Origin: Ruminococcaceae bacterium UBA6353
Lineage (GTDB): Bacteria; Bacillota; Clostridia; Oscillospirales; Acutalibacteraceae
Assembly (NCBI GenBank): GCA_002437905.1
Contig: DJRT01000002.1
Coordinates: 166,076 to 230,075 of the forward strand
Direction of reading: 5' to 3'
DNA: 64,000 bases
How positions within the stretch are numbered: position 1 is the stretch's first letter; the number at the start of each line of letters is the position of its first letter. The notes under the pieces are model-generated. The model searched no databases, was not told the DNA's origin, and saw only the letters and a list, made by a program, of their open reading frames with translations. Shown here one piece after another: positions 24,700-31,972 of this stretch. The position numbers and the translations under genes are program-made.

Positions 24700-26330
24700 G
24701 CCCGGATGAGAACACGCAGCACACCGAACCGCAGGATGAGCGTTTCAGTGCCTTTGACCTTCCCACCCGGCCGGACGAAGCCGCCGGTGCCCCCAAAAAG
24801 GGGCACCTGAGCAAGCGGGTCCGCAGCCTGCTGATTGCGGTAGCCGCAATGGTGCTGCTGGCGCTGGCACTGGTGCTGATTACCCTGCTGCCCCACGGCA
24901 GCGCCCCGGTCAGCAGCGGCGAGCCGACCTCCGAGACAACGCAGACCTACCCGCTGTACGATAAAACCGCGGCCGACGCCCAGCACCCGGTGACCTCTGT
25001 TGAGGTGAAGAACAGCAACGGCAGCTATACCATCGAGTACAGCGATAAGACCGCCGGCTACATCCTCCGCGGCTATGACGATATCCCGCTGAGCAAAAAC
25101 GCCACCTCGCTGGTGGAGGCCTGCACCGTGCTGAACGGCAAAACGCGCATCAGCACGGTGGAATCCCTAAAGGATTTCGGGCTGGAGGAGGCCGCCTCGA
25201 CAGCCACCATCCACTATGCAGACGGCACAACCGGCACCCTGCTGCTCGGCAATGAGGTGCCCTCCGGCGATGGCTACTATGCCTGCCTGGCGGACAGCAG
25301 CGAGGTGTATATCATCGACACCGACACTGCCTCGTATTTCATAGCGGCAGATTGGTGGTATGTTTCCACCACCCTGATGACGGCACCCACCGTGCGGGAC
25401 GACGACACCAACGGCGTTTCTCTGCTCCGCAGCCTCTCCCTCACCGGCACGCGCCACACCCAGCCGCTTTCGCTGCGCCGCGTGACCGATGATGACGAAC
25501 AGGAGTACAGCTACTTCAAGTATGTTACCACACAGCCTTATTTCCGCGGCGTGACCGACAGTGTCGGCGATACGATGTACGGCTTTACCTCGCTGTATGC
25601 CGAGCGCGCAGCCATCCTGCACCCGACAGCGGAGCAGCGGCAGAAATACGGCTTCAACGATCCGTATACCGTTGCCAAGGTGACCCTGGCGGTGGAGAGC
25701 ACCTCCGAAAGCAAGAACAGCAGCACCGGCGAGACGGAAAGCACCCCGATCGTGTATAACAACACCACCTATACCATCACCGTCGGCTGCATCGATACCG
25801 ACGGCAACTATGTGGTGATGGTGGACGGGATCGATGTGATCTACATTGTCACACAAAGCTCGCTGAAGGAGCTGGTGGAGCGGCAGAACGACAACACCAC
25901 CAGCAGCCTGCTGTTCCTCAAGGACATCACCACCGTGGGGCAGGTCGACTTTTCGCTGAACGGGGAAAAGCACACCTTTACCCTGACCCACAATGAGGGC
26001 GCTGAAGATAACGACAGTAAGCTGACGGTACAGTCCGGCGGCAAGACCTACCCGACGAGCGATTTCCGCAAGCTCTACAGCATCACCATGGGGCTGGAGC
26101 GGTATAAGACCGCCGACAGCACACCGACCGGCACACCGGATCTTTCCATTGCCATATACGCACTGGATGGCCGGCAGGCCTTCGCCGCAGATTTCTATAA
26201 CACCAGCGGCAGCCTCAGCACCGTGCGCACCTCTGACGGAGAGCTCTTCTGCGTCAAGGTCAGCACGATCACCAAGCTGATGACCCAGCTGAACAATTAT
26301 CTGAACGGCGACCCGGTACTGGATGCCTAA
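24696..26330 (+). CDS. DUF4340 domain membrane-anchored protein
   Basis: The 544-residue protein has an acidic cytoplasmic N terminus (about 1-40), one membrane helix (about 44-70, VAAMVLLALALVLITLL) and an extracytoplasmic region made of DUF4340-type repeats that recur as alternating Thr-rich beta-strands. DUF4340 proteins regularly follow gldG-like genes. GAGGAGG lies upstream and the ATG overlaps the previous stop (ATGA). It probably works with the GldG-like partner outside the membrane. Function is not known. Confidence 0.85.
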   Translation: MSPDENTQHTEPQDERFSAFDLPTRPDEAAGAPKKGHLSKRVRSLLIAVAAMVLLALALVLITLLPHGSAPVSSGEPTSETTQTYPLYDKTAADAQHPVTSVEVKNSNGSYTIEYSDKTAGYILRGYDDIPLSKNATSLVEACTVLNGKTRISTVESLKDFGLEEAASTATIHYADGTTGTLLLGNEVPSGDGYYACLADSSEVYIIDTDTASYFIAADWWYVSTTLMTAPTVRDDDTNGVSLLRSLSLTGTRHTQPLSLRRVTDDDEQEYSYFKYVTTQPYFRGVTDSVGDTMYGFTSLYAERAAILHPTAEQRQKYGFNDPYTVAKVTLAVESTSESKNSSTGETESTPIVYNNTTYTITVGCIDTDGNYVVMVDGIDVIYIVTQSSLKELVERQNDNTTSSLLFLKDITTVGQVDFSLNGEKHTFTLTHNEGAEDNDSKLTVQSGGKTYPTSDFRKLYSITMGLERYKTADSTPTGTPDLSIAIYALDGRQAFAADFYNTSGSLSTVRTSDGELFCVKVSTITKLMTQLNNYLNGDPVLDA

Positions 26331-26342
26331 AAACCGCAAAAA

Positions 26343-26390
26343 GCAGCCGCCCCTCTCAGGACAACACCTGAGAGGGGCGGCTCTTTTTGT
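26343..26390. terminator. Bidirectional terminator between the ABC operon and the glycolipid operon
   Basis: A perfect 16-bp stem (26345-26360 with 26367-26382) with a 6-nt loop, preceded by A-rich and followed by CTTTTTGT sequence. Confidence 0.9.
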
Positions 26391-26409
26391 ATAACTTGTG
26401 TAAAGGCGA

Positions 26410-27501
26410 TCAGCTTTCCTGCAGAATATAATCCACCAGGCGTTCCGCCGCCACCGGCTGCGGATGCGCCCGCAGCTGTGTGCGCATTTCCTCCAGCTGC
26501 TCCGGCTGGTGCAGCAGGCGATCGGTCGCCTGAATGGCGGCCGTCCAATTCTCTGCCCCAACCGCAAAGCCGCGTGCCAGCATATAGTCCAGATTGCGGC
26601 TTTCACACCCCGGCACAGCCAGCAGCAGCACCATTGGCAGACCAACGGCCATCAGCTCCGTGGTGGAGAGGCCGCCCGGCTTACTGATGCAGAGGTCGGC
26701 AGCGGCCATATACTCGGCTATCCGATCGGTAAAGCCGACCACCACCGTTTGCCAGCCGACGCGCTCACGCAGCTTGCGGTAGGTGCGGACATTGTGCCCG
26801 CAAATAATCACCAGTGTGGCATCCGGCGGCAGCACAGCCTCCAGCTCCGGCGCCATGCGGTTGATGTGCCCGCAGCCAATGCTGCCGCAGCACAGCAGCA
26901 CCAGCTTCCCGGTCAGAGGCAGGTGCAGCGCGCGTCTGGCCGCCGTCTGATCCGGCGGCTGGTAGAAGCTGCGCCGGATCGGGATACCCGTGGCCACCAG
27001 ACGCTCGGCCGGCACACCACAGGCGATAAATTCCTCATGCAGTGCCTCATCCGGCGTAAACCACGCCGCCGGCTCGATCGTATCCACGCCGGGGCTGCAG
27101 GTGTAATCCGTTGCCACAAAATAGAACGGCACCGCATAGCCATACCGACGCTTGGCCTCCGTCACCAGCATGGCAGCAAACACATGCACGCAAATGATGT
27201 GTGTAAAGCCCTCTTCCTTTACGGCTTTATAAAAGCGCTGCACCCCCATGGCGATCGTATCGTTGATCCAGGTGGTCTGGTGGTTACCCTCAAATTCATA
27301 CACCTTCCCGAAAAGGCCGGGCAGGTTTTTATAAACATACGAATGGCCCCAGCTGATAAACTCCGAGGCCTTTTCCGAAAGATAGCGCAAACAGTCACGC
27401 GTCTCGCTTTCAATACCGCGTGCCGTCAGCTCCTCACGGATCGCCGCAGCGGCGGAATTGTGTCCTCCGCCGGTGTTAGCCGACAGGATCAGTACGCGCA
27501 T
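26410..27501 (-). CDS. UgtP/MGDG-synthase family glycosyltransferase
   Basis: The 363-residue protein matches processive diacylglycerol glucosyltransferases and plant MGDG synthases. The N-terminal motif SANTGGGHNSAAAAI, the acceptor-domain segment HVFAAMLVTEAKRRYG and the UDP-sugar segment SKPGGLSTTELMAVGLPMVL are all present. It would transfer a hexose to diacylglycerol at the cytoplasmic face of the membrane. It is the last gene of a five-gene minus-strand operon and overlaps the CrtO-like gene by 26 bp. Confidence 0.9.
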   Translation of the reverse strand: MRVLILSANTGGGHNSAAAAIREELTARGIESETRDCLRYLSEKASEFISWGHSYVYKNLPGLFGKVYEFEGNHQTTWINDTIAMGVQRFYKAVKEEGFTHIICVHVFAAMLVTEAKRRYGYAVPFYFVATDYTCSPGVDTIEPAAWFTPDEALHEEFIACGVPAERLVATGIPIRRSFYQPPDQTAARRALHLPLTGKLVLLCCGSIGCGHINRMAPELEAVLPPDATLVIICGHNVRTYRKLRERVGWQTVVVGFTDRIAEYMAAADLCISKPGGLSTTELMAVGLPMVLLLAVPGCESRNLDYMLARGFAVGAENWTAAIQATDRLLHQPEQLEEMRTQLRAHPQPVAAERLVDYILQES

Positions 27502-27973
27502 GCTCTCCCCGTCCTTCCCGTTTTTCCAGCCGTTTCATCAGGTGCACCAGCTTGGGACGATTATACCGCTGGATGAGGATGAACGGCAAATTTCCGAAAG
27601 CAAAGATCGCTGAAAAAAGCACCCCGACAAGGTTGCGGCAAAAATGGTAGATCGTCGGCGACAACAGACACAGAGCCACATGGACGATCTCGGCCACACA
27701 GGTCTCCCGGATCAGGATATCCAGCTCTGCCGCCCCCATCTGCTGCTCCACCCGCTTGGGCACCATATACCGCATGATGCGGCTCATATCCGGCAGCCGT
27801 TTCTTCCAGCTGCGGATATGCAGGCGCTCATACACCGCTCCGCCACGCTCCCACGCATAGCCGCGGTAAGGAAACCGATCATAGTGAAACCACGACCGCG
27901 GCAGTGCCTGCCCGACAATGTGGGACGCAATGCCCAAAGCCGCCATATACAGAATGGCTCTGAGTATTTCCAT
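27476..27973 (-). CDS. CrtO-like glycosyl acyltransferase (glycosyl-4,4'-diaponeurosporenoate acyltransferase family)
   Basis: The 165-residue membrane protein has two to three hydrophobic segments (about 3-22 and 95-135) and the family region FPYRGYAWERGGAVYERLHIRSWKKRLPD written here only in part: GGAVYERLHIRSWKKRLPD. In Staphylococcus CrtO acylates a glycosylated carotenoid. No carotenoid genes are present, and the gene overlaps a diacylglycerol glycosyltransferase and abuts a PAP2 phosphatase. A role in acylating a membrane glycolipid is therefore more likely here (inference). Confidence 0.8.
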   Translation of the reverse strand: MEILRAILYMAALGIASHIVGQALPRSWFHYDRFPYRGYAWERGGAVYERLHIRSWKKRLPDMSRIMRYMVPKRVEQQMGAAELDILIRETCVAEIVHVALCLLSPTIYHFCRNLVGVLFSAIFAFGNLPFILIQRYNRPKLVHLMKRLEKREGRGEHARTDPVG

Positions 27974-27975
27974 TT

Positions 27976-28743
27976 TTATATCCTCTCGTCGGTTTTTATT
28001 CTGACGGCCGCCTCGACCGCCGTTTTTTCTTCCTTTGCTGCTGCCGGTGCCTCCCGGCGGGGGCAGCGGGCATAAACCACCAGATAGGCCAGCGCGGACA
28101 GCGCCAGTGCCACGATAACATCAATGATCGAGTGTTGCTTAAGGAACACGGTGGAAAAGGACACCACCGTGGCGGACACAACCAGCGCAATGCGCCAGCC
28201 AAGGGAAGAAAACCGCCGGCACTCCAGGCCCCCCAGACAGGCCGCAACCGAGCCGAGCACATGCAGGGACGGGCAGACATTGGTATTGGTATCAAAAGCG
28301 TACAGCCCTGCCACGATCCGCGTAAAAATATTATCCCGCGGGAAGGTCTCCGGCCGCAGCTCCTGCATGGAGGGATACACCAGATAGATCACCACCGTGA
28401 CCGTATAGGTGATCACAATGAACTGCATCATCCGGCGGAAAGCCGGAATATTGAAGAGCAGGGTATACGCCACCATGCCGATCAGCAGCACAAACCAAAA
28501 GTAATACGGGATAACGAAATATTCGCAAAACGGAATATAGTCATCCAGCGCGCAGGCGATCGGATGGAAATTCAGCGGGAATACCCGTTCCAGCAGAAGA
28601 AACATCAGCCCGTAGACCGGCCAGTACAGCAGCCAGAACAAATGCCGATAGCGCGGTGAACGGAGATTGGACCACCGCAGACCGCGATAGTATGCCCACA
28701 CATCGGCAAAGGTGCGGTTCGTCTCATCATATACTGTCAGCAA
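27976..28743 (-). CDS. PAP2 family membrane phosphatase
   Basis: The 255-residue protein has about six membrane helices and the PAP2 motifs NVCPSLHVLGS (motif 2) and FLKQHSIIDVIVA (motif 3), with the catalytic histidines at the outer face. Family members dephosphorylate phosphatidate, phosphatidylglycerol phosphate or undecaprenyl pyrophosphate, and some act as inositolphosphoceramide-synthase-like enzymes. It appears to start with TTG at 28743, with AAGGAG 7 bp upstream. In the operon it could supply diacylglycerol to the downstream glycosyltransferase. Confidence 0.88.
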   Translation of the reverse strand: MLTVYDETNRTFADVWAYYRGLRWSNLRSPRYRHLFWLLYWPVYGLMFLLLERVFPLNFHPIACALDDYIPFCEYFVIPYYFWFVLLIGMVAYTLLFNIPAFRRMMQFIVITYTVTVVIYLVYPSMQELRPETFPRDNIFTRIVAGLYAFDTNTNVCPSLHVLGSVAACLGGLECRRFSSLGWRIALVVSATVVSFSTVFLKQHSIIDVIVALALSALAYLVVYARCPRREAPAAAKEEKTAVEAAVRIKTDERI

Positions 28744-28761
28744 AAGAACACTCCTTATTCT

Positions 28762-29265
28762 TCATCCATCTTCATCGGTTGTCTGCGGGCAGCGGCGCAG
28801 CCGCCCACGCAGATCCCGGAAAAAGCGCTGCAGCTCCTCCCGGCACTCTGGCTCCAGCACCCCCCGGATCAGCGCCGGGTGGTGATTATACGGTACTGTG
28901 AACAGATCCGTCAGGGAGCCGCAGGAACCGGCCTTGGGATCGGCCGCCCCCTGCACCACCCGGTCAAGCCGGGCATTGATCGCCGCGCCGGCGCACATTG
29001 GGCAGGGCTCCAGCGTAACATACAGCGTACAGCCGGACAGCCGCCAGCCGCCAAGCCGCCGGCAGGCGGCGTCGATCGCTTCCAGCTCGGCGTGCGCCAG
29101 GGCGTTGCGTCCCTTCTCGCGGCGGTTGCGGCCGGTGCCGATCACCTCGCCATCCCGCACGATCACCGCACCCACCGGCACCTCACCGTCTGCAGCCGCC
29201 TCCCGCGCCAGCGCCAGCGCCAAGCGCATATACGCTTCGTGATCGTTCAGCGCACGGTTTTCCAT
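28762..29265 (-). CDS. tadA: tRNA-specific adenosine deaminase TadA
   Basis: The 167-residue protein converts A34 to inosine in tRNA-Arg(ACG). It has the zinc-binding and catalytic set His58-Ala-Glu60 and PCPMC with Cys88 and Cys91. The EVPVGAVIVRDGEVIGTG segment and C-terminal RRCPQ tail match bacterial TadA. The ATG at 29265 is chosen by homology; the gene starts inside the 3' end of the CPBP protease gene (19-bp overlap). Confidence 0.93.
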   Translation of the reverse strand: MENRALNDHEAYMRLALALAREAAADGEVPVGAVIVRDGEVIGTGRNRREKGRNALAHAELEAIDAACRRLGGWRLSGCTLYVTLEPCPMCAGAAINARLDRVVQGAADPKAGSCGSLTDLFTVPYNHHPALIRGVLEPECREELQRFFRDLRGRLRRCPQTTDEDG

Positions 29266-30287
29266 ATTGTTTCCACCACCAGCACGATCACGGAAAGCAG
29301 CATCACCGGCGCCGTCAGCGTAATACCAAACCGCGCACCGCCAGACAGGCACGAACGGGGCGGCAGACGCCGGAACAGCGCACTGCGCCGCACAAGCAGG
29401 ATGCCCATGCAGACCGCCCCGATCAGCAGGACAGCCAACATCACCAGCAGGTAATACAGACCCGTCATTTGTTGGGACATCCCGGTTGAGAGGTAATCCA
29501 GCAGCACCGACATGGCATTGTTGCAGAAATGCACAGCCACGGGCAGCCAGATATTATCGGTCATCACATACAGCCAGCCAAGGGCAACCCCTACGATCAC
29601 AGCAAACGGGATCTGCGCGATATTGGCATGCATAAGGCCAAAGCACAGGGCTGAGAAGCCCACAGCAAACCAATCGCCATAGGGGCGCAGCGCCCGCAGC
29701 AGGTAGCCGCGGAATACCATCTCCTCCAGCAATGCCGGCAGCACAGCGATCACCAAAATATTATACAACAGACTTTCCGGTGTATGCACCAGCAGCTCCG
29801 GTGATGCAGACGCCTCAATACCGAACTGTGATAGATACGCCAGAATATATGAAGCCACGAAATTGGCCAGTACACAGATCCCCATAGCCGCCAGCACGCC
29901 GAAGAAGGCATCGCCGGCATTGACGCGTGCGGCCGGGGAAAGCGGGAAATGCCGCCGGCCGCAGCATATAGCCAGAACCACCACCGGCAGCGCCATGGAG
30001 GCGGCGTACAACGCCCCATACAGCAGCACATAGCCGGTATTGCCGAGACCGTAATTCTCCATGCCGATCTGCTGCCGGCTGAGCACACCAAAGGCCAAAA
30101 GCAACCGGATGATCAGCAGCGGCAGCACATTCAGGCTGACCGTCGCCGTCAGCAAAATACCGCCGGCAAAATTGCCGTCGCGGCGCAGGCGCGCTTTTTC
30201 TGCCTGCTGCGGTGTCTGCGGCGGCACATAATACGGCTGCCGGTACGGTGCCGGAGCACCGTTGAACCCCGAAGAATACTGCTGCAT
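29247..30287 (-). CDS. CPBP family intramembrane glutamic endopeptidase (CAAX/Abi type)
   Basis: The 346-residue protein has a Pro/Gln/Tyr-rich cytoplasmic N terminus (about 1-35), about eight membrane helices and the three CPBP motifs: EEMVFRGYLLRAL (EExxxR), FGLMHAN (FxxxH) and HFCNNAMS. Family members process prenylated proteins or bacteriocin-related peptides in the membrane. A weak promoter candidate on the minus strand is TTAACA (30341-30346), 19 bp, TATGAT (30316-30321). It is first in an operon with tadA and the glycolipid genes. Confidence 0.9.
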   Translation of the reverse strand: MQQYSSGFNGAPAPYRQPYYVPPQTPQQAEKARLRRDGNFAGGILLTATVSLNVLPLLIIRLLLAFGVLSRQQIGMENYGLGNTGYVLLYGALYAASMALPVVVLAICCGRRHFPLSPAARVNAGDAFFGVLAAMGICVLANFVASYILAYLSQFGIEASASPELLVHTPESLLYNILVIAVLPALLEEMVFRGYLLRALRPYGDWFAVGFSALCFGLMHANIAQIPFAVIVGVALGWLYVMTDNIWLPVAVHFCNNAMSVLLDYLSTGMSQQMTGLYYLLVMLAVLLIGAVCMGILLVRRSALFRRLPPRSCLSGGARFGITLTAPVMLLSVIVLVVETIWKTVR

Positions 30288-30362
30288 AGCCTCAACCTCA
30301 CTTTGCCATCAGTTTATCATATTTTACGGAAAATGTACAGTGTTAAATTATGAATTTTTTGA

Positions 30363-30391
30363 TTGCACATTACGGCGATATGTGCTATCAT
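30363..30391 (+). promoter_or_regulatory. Promoter in front of the structured murI leader
   Basis: TTGCAC (30363-30368), a 17-bp spacer and TATCAT (30386-30391) predict a transcription start near 30398. That is within a few bases of the first paired base of the structured element at 30401. Confidence 0.65.
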
Positions 30392-30400
30392 ATATTGGTT

Positions 30401-30672
30401 AGACAAAGCAATCGGGGTACAATGGCTTTTTCGGCTAAACAGCGTCCTTATCGGCTTTGTTGCCCTCCACTCAGAATACGCCAGTATTCTTCGGTCGGGA
30501 CGCCGCGCCGCTAAGAAGCGCTGTTTGCCGAAAATCTTCGACCTGAAACGAGAAGATTTTTTCGTTTTGGAAGTCGAAGAACGCAGCAATACTGCCGTAT
30601 TGCGAGTGATGAGACAAACAAAACGGGGAAATATTCCGTTTCAGGAGCCGTTGTACCCCGATTGTTTTGTCT
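30401..30672 (+). ncRNA. Highly structured RNA or inverted-repeat element before murI
   Basis: The ends (30401-30427 and 30646-30672) pair over 27 positions, 25 Watson-Crick and 2 G-U in the plus-strand transcript. Inside are a 16-bp bulged stem (30428-30444 with 30519-30534) enclosing the 7-bp hairpin 30473-30490, a stem at 30535-30542/30573-30580 with an inner 6-bp stem, the 7-bp hairpin 30586-30603 and the 6-bp hairpin 30621-30641. It does not match riboswitch, tmRNA, SRP RNA, RNase P RNA or T-box signatures that I know. It may be a leader of murI, a separate small RNA, or a MITE-like dispersed repeat. A continuous reading frame through it is probably chance. Confidence 0.6.
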
Positions 30673-30704
30673 GTGGAATACAGAGAATGAGAGGAGGCTA
30701 CCGC

Positions 30705-31538
30705 GTGGATAACCGTCCCATCGGCGTATTCGATTCCGGGCTTGGCGGGCTGACCGCCGTGCGCCGGCTGACCGAGATGATGCCGCAGGAGGATATTGTC
30801 TATTTCGGCGATACCGGCCGCGTGCCCTACGGCAACCGCAGCCGCGAGATCATCCGGCGTTATGCAGCGGAGGACTGTGCTTTTCTGCTGCGTCAGCAGG
30901 TAAAAATGATCATTGCCGCATGCGGCACCGTCAGCTCGGTTGCCAGCGATATTCTATCCGAACTGCCCGTGCCGGCCATCGGTGTGGTGCAGGCCACCGC
31001 GGCAGCGGCCGTACAGGCCACCGTCAGCCGCCGGGTGGGGGTGATCGGCACCGCCACCACCATCCGTTTCGGCTCCTTTGAAAAAGCAATGCATGCCATT
31101 GACCCGGCTATCCGGATCACCGCTGAGGCCTGCCCCATGCTGGTGCCGCTGGTTGAGACCGGCTGGATCGACTCGGCCGACGAGGTGGCTGTGGCCACGG
31201 TTCGGCGCTATATGCAGCCGATCCGCGAGGCCGGAGTTGATACGCTGATCCTTGGCTGTACCCACTTTCCGCTGCTGGCACCGATCATCGGCCGGGAGCT
31301 TGGGGAGAGCGTTACACTGATTGATTCCGGACGGGAAACCGCCATCGCCTGTGCCAGGGTGCTGGAAAGCAGCAGCAGCCGCGCCGGGCGGGAAACCGCC
31401 GGGCACTGCCGCTTTTTCGTTTCCGACCGGCCGCAGGGCTTTTCACAGGTGGCAGAGACCTTCCTCGGCCGCAGCGTGCACGAAGAAGTGGCTTTGGTCC
31501 TGCCGGAAGCATTAACAAAGGAAGGCGTAAACGAATGA
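30705..31538 (+). CDS. murI: Glutamate racemase
   Basis: The 277-residue enzyme makes D-glutamate for peptidoglycan. It has IGVFDSGLGGLTAV at the N terminus (Asp10, Ser11), the first catalytic cysteine Cys73 in AACGTVSS and the second, Cys185, in GCTHFPLL. The start is GTG at 30705 with GAGGAGG upstream. A longer in-frame extension to 30363 runs through the structured element and is rejected. It overlaps the DUF1934 gene by 4 bp (ATGA), beginning a murI-DUF1934-argS operon. Confidence 0.93.
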   Translation: MDNRPIGVFDSGLGGLTAVRRLTEMMPQEDIVYFGDTGRVPYGNRSREIIRRYAAEDCAFLLRQQVKMIIAACGTVSSVASDILSELPVPAIGVVQATAAAAVQATVSRRVGVIGTATTIRFGSFEKAMHAIDPAIRITAEACPMLVPLVETGWIDSADEVAVATVRRYMQPIREAGVDTLILGCTHFPLLAPIIGRELGESVTLIDSGRETAIACARVLESSSSRAGRETAGHCRFFVSDRPQGFSQVAETFLGRSVHEEVALVLPEALTKEGVNE

Positions 31539-31972
31539 AAGCATTGATCCGCATTGTCGGCACACAAAAGCTGGAGGAGCAGGAGCCGGACACCCTGGAG
31601 TTGACCACCACCGGCACGCTGGAGCAGGGCCGGGAGGGCTGGAGACTTTCCTACCAGGAGACGGACGCCACCGGGCTGAGCGGCACCCTGACCACCCTGC
31701 ATATCACCCCGCAGCGCGTTACACTGGAGCGCACCGGCGCCAATGCCAGCCTGCTGGTGCTGGAAAAGCACCGACGACACCATAGCAACTATGCCACACC
31801 CTATGGCATGCTGGATCTGGGCACCTATGCAAACGAGCTGTCCTATTCGCTCAATGAAGCAGGCGGCGAACTGCATTTCAGCTATACGCTCGGCTTCAAC
31901 GGCGGAATCAATTCGGTTCATACCGTCCACATTACCGTACAGGAGGATAAAACACCATGTCCCATATCGTAA
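31535..31972 (+). CDS. DUF1934 (YwiB-like) beta-barrel protein
   Basis: The 145-residue protein matches the small DUF1934 family, which has a lipocalin-like beta barrel. It is all-beta with the typical N terminus IRIVGTQ and C terminus LHFSYTLGFNGG. In Firmicutes the gene often sits just before argS, as here (16-bp overlap). Function is unknown. Confidence 0.85.
   Translation: MKALIRIVGTQKLEEQEPDTLELTTTGTLEQGREGWRLSYQETDATGLSGTLTTLHITPQRVTLERTGANASLLVLEKHRRHHSNYATPYGMLDLGTYANELSYSLNEAGGELHFSYTLGFNGGINSVHTVHITVQEDKTPCPIS

Noticed and set aside
21323..26330. Evidence for gliding motility because of gldA, gldF and gldG similarity.
   Set aside because: These ABC genes are common in non-gliding Clostridia, and no other gld or spr genes are present.
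27476..27973. Carotenoid (staphyloxanthin-type) synthesis suggested by the CrtO-like gene.
   Set aside because: No crtM, crtN, crtP or crtQ is in the window and the neighbours are glycerolipid genes.
30363..30704. A 114-codon in-frame extension of murI through the leader.
   Set aside because: The stretch is explained by strong RNA pairing and a promoter; the GTG at 30705 has an excellent ribosome site and matches the normal N terminus of glutamate racemase.
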